A stretch of DNA of 38,166 bases, taken from positions 1 through 38,166 of the forward strand of contig CAKUAV010000010.1 in assembly GCA_934636425.1 (NCBI GenBank), in the 5' to 3' direction. Both the position numbers and the translations under genes were made by a program. The notes beneath the pieces are model-generated. The model was given only the letters and a program-made list of their open reading frames with translations, did not search any database and was not told the DNA's origin. Of the stretch, positions 33,257 through 38,166 are shown one piece after another. The stretch's first letter is position 1. Each line of letters opens with the position of its first letter. The stretch is from an uncultured Clostridia bacterium (GTDB lineage: Bacteria > Bacillota > Clostridia > Christensenellales > Aristaeellaceae).

Positions 33257-34288
33257 TCAGGCCAGGTCGTTCATGAACAGATCGATCGTTTCCTCGCTCC
33301 TGCTGAACTCATGCGTGCCGTCGAAAAACTCCATATAGAGCTTTTCGGGGCAGTGCGCGCGCTCAAAGAACGCCCTGAGCCGCTCGAGCTCATTGCGGGC
33401 GGGCGCTTCGGCGAAGAGATTGTCGTGCGTGCCCAGCTGCATCCTCAGCCCGCGCGGCGCGATGAGCGCGGCCACCTCCGCGTCGAGGAATGTGCGCCCT
33501 GCGTCCTTCCACGTCCAGTCCAGCCAGTTGTGGGCAAAGCGGTCGTTGAAAAAGCCGGACGCAATGCAGCTCTTGATGCGCGTGTCGGCCGCGGCGGTGA
33601 AGAGCGTGTAAAAGCCGCCGTAGCTCAGGCCGACCATGCCCATGCGCGTCTCGTCGACGTAGTCCTTCTTTATGAGATAGTCGATCGAGCGCATGATGCA
33701 GTAAACCTCGAGCGCCGTGATCGAGCCGCCCAGCTGCTTGAGGCTGTTGTCGATCATCTGCCGGTCGTACTGTATGTGGTAGGTTTCCTTGTTCCACAAA
33801 AGCAGCTGCGGCGCAAAGACGTGAACGCCCCGCGCGAGCACGCGCTGCGTCATGTCGTTGTAGTTGGCGCTGTCGCCGCCGCGATAGAGGCTGCTGCACA
33901 GCTCGGGCGTGCCCAGGCCGCCGTGCTGAGAGATGACCAGCGGCCGCCTCTTGTGATCGCGGGCGACAAAGAGTATGCCGCCGAAGCGGAAGCCGGGCAT
34001 GGTCTCGACGATCACGCGGTATATGTCGGCGCGCCCGTCGCTGCCCAGATACGTTTCCTCGGCGGCGGGTATGTAATTGTCAAATTCATGGCTGTTGAGC
34101 GGCCAGCCCAGCATATCCAGATAGCGCGCGCGCAGCTCCTCGAGACAGGCGGGATAGTCCGCCATGAAGCGGTCGCGTTCGGCGGATGCGGCGGCGCGGC
34201 GCTCGGCAATGAGCTTTTCAATATCGCTCAGATAGACCATGCGCTGTATGTTGCCCGTGTATTCGTTCTCCTGAAAGACTCCCTGCAT
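33257..34288 (-). CDS. Alpha/beta hydrolase in the glg operon (343 aa)
   Basis: The protein has a complete catalytic triad layout: nucleophile Ser222 in GLSYGG, Asp289 in LGTHDN and His326 in DGTHEF. The oxyanion region is QHGGLG (121-126). It resembles acetyl-xylan-esterase/dienelactone-hydrolase-type enzymes and has no signal peptide. AAGGAG lies 8 nt upstream. Its place between glgD and glgA is unusual. A role in deacylating sugars is a guess. Confidence 0.8.
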   Translation of the reverse strand: MQGVFQENEYTGNIQRMVYLSDIEKLIAERRAAASAERDRFMADYPACLEELRARYLDMLGWPLNSHEFDNYIPAAEETYLGSDGRADIYRVIVETMPGFRFGGILFVARDHKRRPLVISQHGGLGTPELCSSLYRGGDSANYNDMTQRVLARGVHVFAPQLLLWNKETYHIQYDRQMIDNSLKQLGGSITALEVYCIMRSIDYLIKKDYVDETRMGMVGLSYGGFYTLFTAAADTRIKSCIASGFFNDRFAHNWLDWTWKDAGRTFLDAEVAALIAPRGLRMQLGTHDNLFAEAPARNELERLRAFFERAHCPEKLYMEFFDGTHEFSRSEETIDLFMNDLA

Positions 34289-34317
34289 AAACGCGCTCCT
34301 TGCAATGCATTAGTCAA

Positions 34318-34345
34318 GCCGCCCAGTCGAATGCGGCTGGGCGGC
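34318..34345 (-). other. Intercistronic hairpin between glgD and the hydrolase
   Basis: GCCGCCCAG pairs with CTGGGCGGC with two further inner pairs, and no T tract follows. It lies in the 65-bp gap and may stabilise mRNA ends or attenuate transcription. Confidence 0.55.
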
Positions 34346-34353
34346 GCAGATGA

Positions 34354-35490
34354 TCAGACGGTTTTGTTTTTGCCCACGACGATGGGATACAGGCGGGGCG
34401 CGATGAGCCGGTTGCCGCTGAGCACGGTGACGTGCTTGTCCAGTATGACGTGCTCGATTTCGACGCCGCTCTGGATCACGTCGCCCTGCATGATGATGGA
34501 ATCGCGCACATGGACGTCCTTGCCGATGTGAACGCCGCGGAAGAGTATGCTGTTTTCGACGGTGCCCTCTATGACGCAGCCGTCGGCCACCAGCGAGTTG
34601 TGGGCGCTGCCGCCGGGCACATAGCGCACGGGCACCTCGTCGTGTACCTTGGTGTAGACGGGGTATTTGCCGAACAGCTCCTGCCGGCAGCTTCGGTCGA
34701 GCATGTCCATATTGAGCGCGTAATAGCTGTTTATGGTCTCGACGCGGCGGTTGTAGCCCTTGTACTCGAGCGCGCAGATGCGCAGCGGGCCGTTGTGGAC
34801 GTTGCGCTGCAGGATTTCGCGGTTGATGTCCACGGTGCCCTGAGAGAACGCCTCGTCGATCAGGCGCAGCAGCAGATTGCGCCGCAGCAGCATGATGTCC
34901 ATATAGAAGTTCGGCTCCTTGGGCTGCGTCGGGCCGACCTCAAGGTCGGTCACCAGGCCGTTCCCGTCCACGGACAGGTAGACGTGGCGCGGGGTCAGCG
35001 TGACCGATTCGTCCACATCGCCGGGATTTTTGCGCGCGTACATCAGCGATATGTCCGCGCCGCTGTCCATATGGAAGGCCATCAGGTCGTCGAATGTGGT
35101 GGAGAGCGCGGTGTGGCCGCCGGTGATGATGATGTATTCCTGATTGGAACGGCGCAGATACCCCAGATTGGAGCGCAGCGCGTCCAGTATGCCGCTGTAG
35201 GAGCCCACGTTGTCGCGGGTGAGGAAGGGCGGGAGTATGAACAGGCCGTCGTTGCGGGTGTGCAGATCCCACGCCTTGCCCGAGCCCAGATGGTCCATCA
35301 GCGAGTGATAGTTTTTCTGCATGATGACGCCGACGTTGCGGATGCCGGAATTGACCATGCTGGAGAGCATGAAGTCGATCATGCGGTAGCGCCCGCCCAC
35401 GGGCAGCGCGGCCACGGCGCGGGACGCGGTCAGCTCGCGCAGGCTTGTTTCATGCTTGGAGGTGTAAATCAGACCCATGACGTCTTTCAT
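34354..35490 (-). CDS. glgD: Glucose-1-phosphate adenylyltransferase regulatory subunit GlgD
   Basis: This is a GlgC paralogue that partners with it in Firmicutes. In the 378-aa product the GlgC motif AGGQGSRL is replaced by a SKHETSLRE-type sequence, and the catalytic SGDH of GlgC reads TGGH, so it is non-catalytic. A left-handed beta-helix domain ends the protein. The ATG overlaps the glgC stop codon (ATGA) and is preceded by GAGAGGAG at about 9 nt. It should modulate the GlgC/D complex rather than catalyse. Confidence 0.93.
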   Translation of the reverse strand: MKDVMGLIYTSKHETSLRELTASRAVAALPVGGRYRMIDFMLSSMVNSGIRNVGVIMQKNYHSLMDHLGSGKAWDLHTRNDGLFILPPFLTRDNVGSYSGILDALRSNLGYLRRSNQEYIIITGGHTALSTTFDDLMAFHMDSGADISLMYARKNPGDVDESVTLTPRHVYLSVDGNGLVTDLEVGPTQPKEPNFYMDIMLLRRNLLLRLIDEAFSQGTVDINREILQRNVHNGPLRICALEYKGYNRRVETINSYYALNMDMLDRSCRQELFGKYPVYTKVHDEVPVRYVPGGSAHNSLVADGCVIEGTVENSILFRGVHIGKDVHVRDSIIMQGDVIQSGVEIEHVILDKHVTVLSGNRLIAPRLYPIVVGKNKTV

Positions 35491-36704
35491 ACGTCCACAC
35501 TCCTCTCCAGACGCAGCACGTCGCTGTCGATTTGATCTCCCGGATTGACGATGAAGTTCTCGGGCAGCACGGTGTGCTGACCCACGAGCGCGATGCGGTT
35601 GTCCTCGCCGGGCGTTTCGGGACGGCCCACGACGCAGCCCGCGCTGATCACGCTGTCCTCGCCCACGATGGCGCGCGTGACCACGGCGCCCGACTTGATG
35701 ACGGCGCCGGGCATGATCACGGAATCGACAATCGTCGCGCCCTCCTCGATGTGAACGCCGGCGAAGAGTATGCTGTGCCGCACGGCGCCGGCCACATCGC
35801 AGCCCTCGGTGACCATGGCGTTGTCCACAACGGCGGTGTCGGCCATGAAGTGGGGCGGCTGGATGGGGTTGCGGGCGTATATGCGCCACACGTCGTCGTA
35901 AAGATTGAAGGCGGGCGGCGTCTGCAGCAGATCCATGTTGGCCTCCCAGAGGCTCTCTATGGTGCCCACGTCTTTCCAGTAGCCCTCAAAGCCGTAGGCC
36001 ATGAGCTTTTTGCCGTCGCCAAGCATCTTGGGGATGATGTTTTTGCCGAAGTCGTTTTTGCTGGTGGGGTCGGCCTCGTCTGCGATCAGGTATTTGTGCA
36101 GCACGGGCCAGGAGAAGACGTACACGCCCATGGACGCCTTGGTGCTGGTGGGATGCGGGGGCTTCTCCTCGAACTGCGTGATGCGGCCGCTCTCGTCGGT
36201 CGACATGATGCCGAAGCGGCTGGCCTCCTCCAGGGGAACGTCGAACACGGCGATGGTGGCGTCGGCGTCATTTTCAGAATGGAAGCGCACCATCTTGCTG
36301 TAATCCATTTTGTAGATGTGATCGCCGGAGAGCACCAGCACATAGTCGGGATCGAACTGCTCGATGAAGCTGATGTTCTGATAGATGGCGTTCGCCGTGC
36401 CGCGATACCATTCGCCGGATTTGCCCTTGGAATAGGGCGGAAGCACAAACACACCGCCGCTGTTCAGGTCCAGATCCCACGGCTGGCCGGAGCCGATGTA
36501 GCTGTTCAGCTCGAGCGGCTGGTACTGGGTCAGCACGCCGACAGTGTCTATGCCGGAGTGGGAGCAGTTGGAGAGCGGGAAATCAATGATTCGGTATTTA
36601 CCGCCAAATGGAACGGCAGGCTTCGCCATAACCTTTGTGAGGATTCCCAGGCGACTGCCCTGACCGCCGGCCAGCAGCATTGCGATACAGTGCTTCTTTC
36701 TCAA
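35487..36704 (-). CDS. glgC: Glucose-1-phosphate adenylyltransferase
   Basis: This enzyme makes ADP-glucose from ATP and glucose-1-phosphate, the committed step of glycogen synthesis. The 405-aa product has AGGQGSRL (12-19), SGDHIYKMDY (126-135, with the catalytic Asp128), EEKP (179-182) and the C-terminal left-handed beta-helix. The start is the TTG at 36704 with GGAGG at 10 nt; the protein begins MRKKHCIAMLLAGG, which fits the family. It is the first gene of the operon. Confidence 0.95.
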   Translation of the reverse strand: MRKKHCIAMLLAGGQGSRLGILTKVMAKPAVPFGGKYRIIDFPLSNCSHSGIDTVGVLTQYQPLELNSYIGSGQPWDLDLNSGGVFVLPPYSKGKSGEWYRGTANAIYQNISFIEQFDPDYVLVLSGDHIYKMDYSKMVRFHSENDADATIAVFDVPLEEASRFGIMSTDESGRITQFEEKPPHPTSTKASMGVYVFSWPVLHKYLIADEADPTSKNDFGKNIIPKMLGDGKKLMAYGFEGYWKDVGTIESLWEANMDLLQTPPAFNLYDDVWRIYARNPIQPPHFMADTAVVDNAMVTEGCDVAGAVRHSILFAGVHIEEGATIVDSVIMPGAVIKSGAVVTRAIVGEDSVISAGCVVGRPETPGEDNRIALVGQHTVLPENFIVNPGDQIDSDVLRLERSVDV

Positions 36705-36746
36705 AAAGATCAGGCCTCCCAGTAAGAAAATAGACTCGCGCCGACA

Positions 36747-36774
36747 TTGACACTATGTCAGCCTACTATATTAT
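36747..36774 (+). promoter_or_regulatory. Possible rightward promoter opposite glgC
   Basis: TTGACA (36747-36752), 16 bp, TATTAT (36769-36774). It uses the same bases as the leftward dyad and -10, so the two may compete. Nothing but the tRNA and tuf lies to the right. Confidence 0.4.
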
Positions 36775-36775
36775 A
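36748..36775 (-). promoter_or_regulatory. glgC promoter and dyad
   Basis: Leftwards a TATAAT (36775-36770) lies 65 bp before the glgC start; its -35 (about TGGATT) is weak. A dyad TGACA-CTA-TGTCA (36748-36760) sits just after the expected start point and could bind a repressor. Confidence 0.45.
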
Positions 36776-36923
36776 CAACTTAAAACAGAAATAATCCACA
36801 CGAACAAATCAAATTCTGCGCTAAAATTGTTGCGCTTGTGTGAAATTCTGAATCATATTCAGTCCCATAGGGCAAAATGCGTCCCGCATCAAAAAGAATT
36901 TGCATTAGAATGAATCTCACCTG

Positions 36924-36952
36924 TTGACAAATTGCTCCGCTTCCATTAGAAT
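36924..36952 (+). promoter_or_regulatory. Promoter of tRNA-Gly and tuf
   Basis: TTGACA (36924-36929), 17 bp, TAGAAT (36947-36952), 29 bp before the tRNA. Confidence 0.8.
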
Positions 36953-36981
36953 AAAGGAGTGTACGGATCACGGCGCGAAAT

Positions 36982-37055
36982 GCGGGTGTAGCTCAATGGC
37001 AGAGCGTCAGCTTCCCAAGCTGGTTACGTGGGTTCGATTCCCATCACCCGCTCCA
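36982..37055 (+). tRNA. tRNA-Gly (anticodon CCC)
   Basis: All four arms fold: acceptor GCGGGTG with CACCCGC, D-arm GCTC with GAGC, anticodon stem TCAGC with GCTGG around TTCCCAA, and T-arm GTGGG with CCCAT around TTCGATT. The anticodon is CCC and the CCA end is encoded. It lies 68 bp before tuf and probably shares its transcript. Confidence 0.95.
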
Positions 37056-37123
37056 TTTGGGTAAGACGCGTTCCGCGCGACGGCACGCACAGTACCGGAT
37101 AAATTCGAGGAGGACTGATTCCC

Positions 37124-38166
<1,043 letters not shown>

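Overview
The window looks like a chromosomal segment of a GC-rich, low-copy-repeat-bearing Bacillota (Clostridia-like) bacterium. The grounds are a glgC-glgD-glgA glycogen operon with the Firmicutes-type GlgD subunit, a yceD-rpmF pair with a zinc-finger L32, many textbook sigma-A promoters, strong GGAGG ribosome sites, GTG/TTG starts and a tgt-yajC pair. I cannot place it below class level. There are no rRNA genes, CRISPR arrays, integrases or intact insertion sequences.

Layout from left to right. (1) 1-1152: a 61-bp tandem repeat array and an AT-richer gene-free stretch. (2) 1153-8136: an orphan AAA/McrB-like ATPase and a complete polyamine-type ABC importer, transcribed leftwards as potA-potB-potC-potD plus a small acidic protein. 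(3) 8137-12333: a gene-free block of degenerate repeats, then rpmF/yceD, then an ECF sigma factor overlapping a large membrane protein with four extracellular Cys/His modules. (4) 12391-14276: tgt and yajC, with tgt preceded by 74-bp tandem repeats that copy its -10 box. (5) 14317-22455: a DUF4091 glycosidase-like protein, a holin-like small protein, a flavodoxin-like protein, a GH13 enzyme, RluF-like pseudouridine synthase, a nucleoside hydrolase and an HD phosphohydrolase. (6) 22456-31272: a carbohydrate island with GH116 beta-glucosidase-like and GH106-like (rhamnosidase-type) enzymes, an AraC regulator divergent from them, a right-handed beta-helix protein and a small membrane-anchored protein. 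(7) 31770-36775: the glycogen operon glgC-glgD-alpha/beta hydrolase-glgA. (8) 36924-38166: tRNA-Gly(CCC) and the start of tuf, which runs off the right edge.

How the genes fit together: the importer would bring in spermidine/putrescine or a related cation. The GH116 and GH106-like enzymes, the GH13 and the DUF4091 protein all lack signal peptides, so they probably act in the cytoplasm on small imported glycosides; the GH106-like plus GH116 pairing would suit a rhamnosyl-glucoside substrate, which is inference. Released glucose could feed the glg operon.

The most unusual non-gene signal is a dispersed 170-250 bp intergenic element with ends resembling TGTCGAAAAA. It is present three times (19916-20104, 22119-22286, 31332-31580), each time downstream of a gene and in that gene's orientation. 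The third copy sits between two near-identical hairpins. Next to copy 2 there is a possible leftward non-coding transcription unit (about 22097 to 21783).
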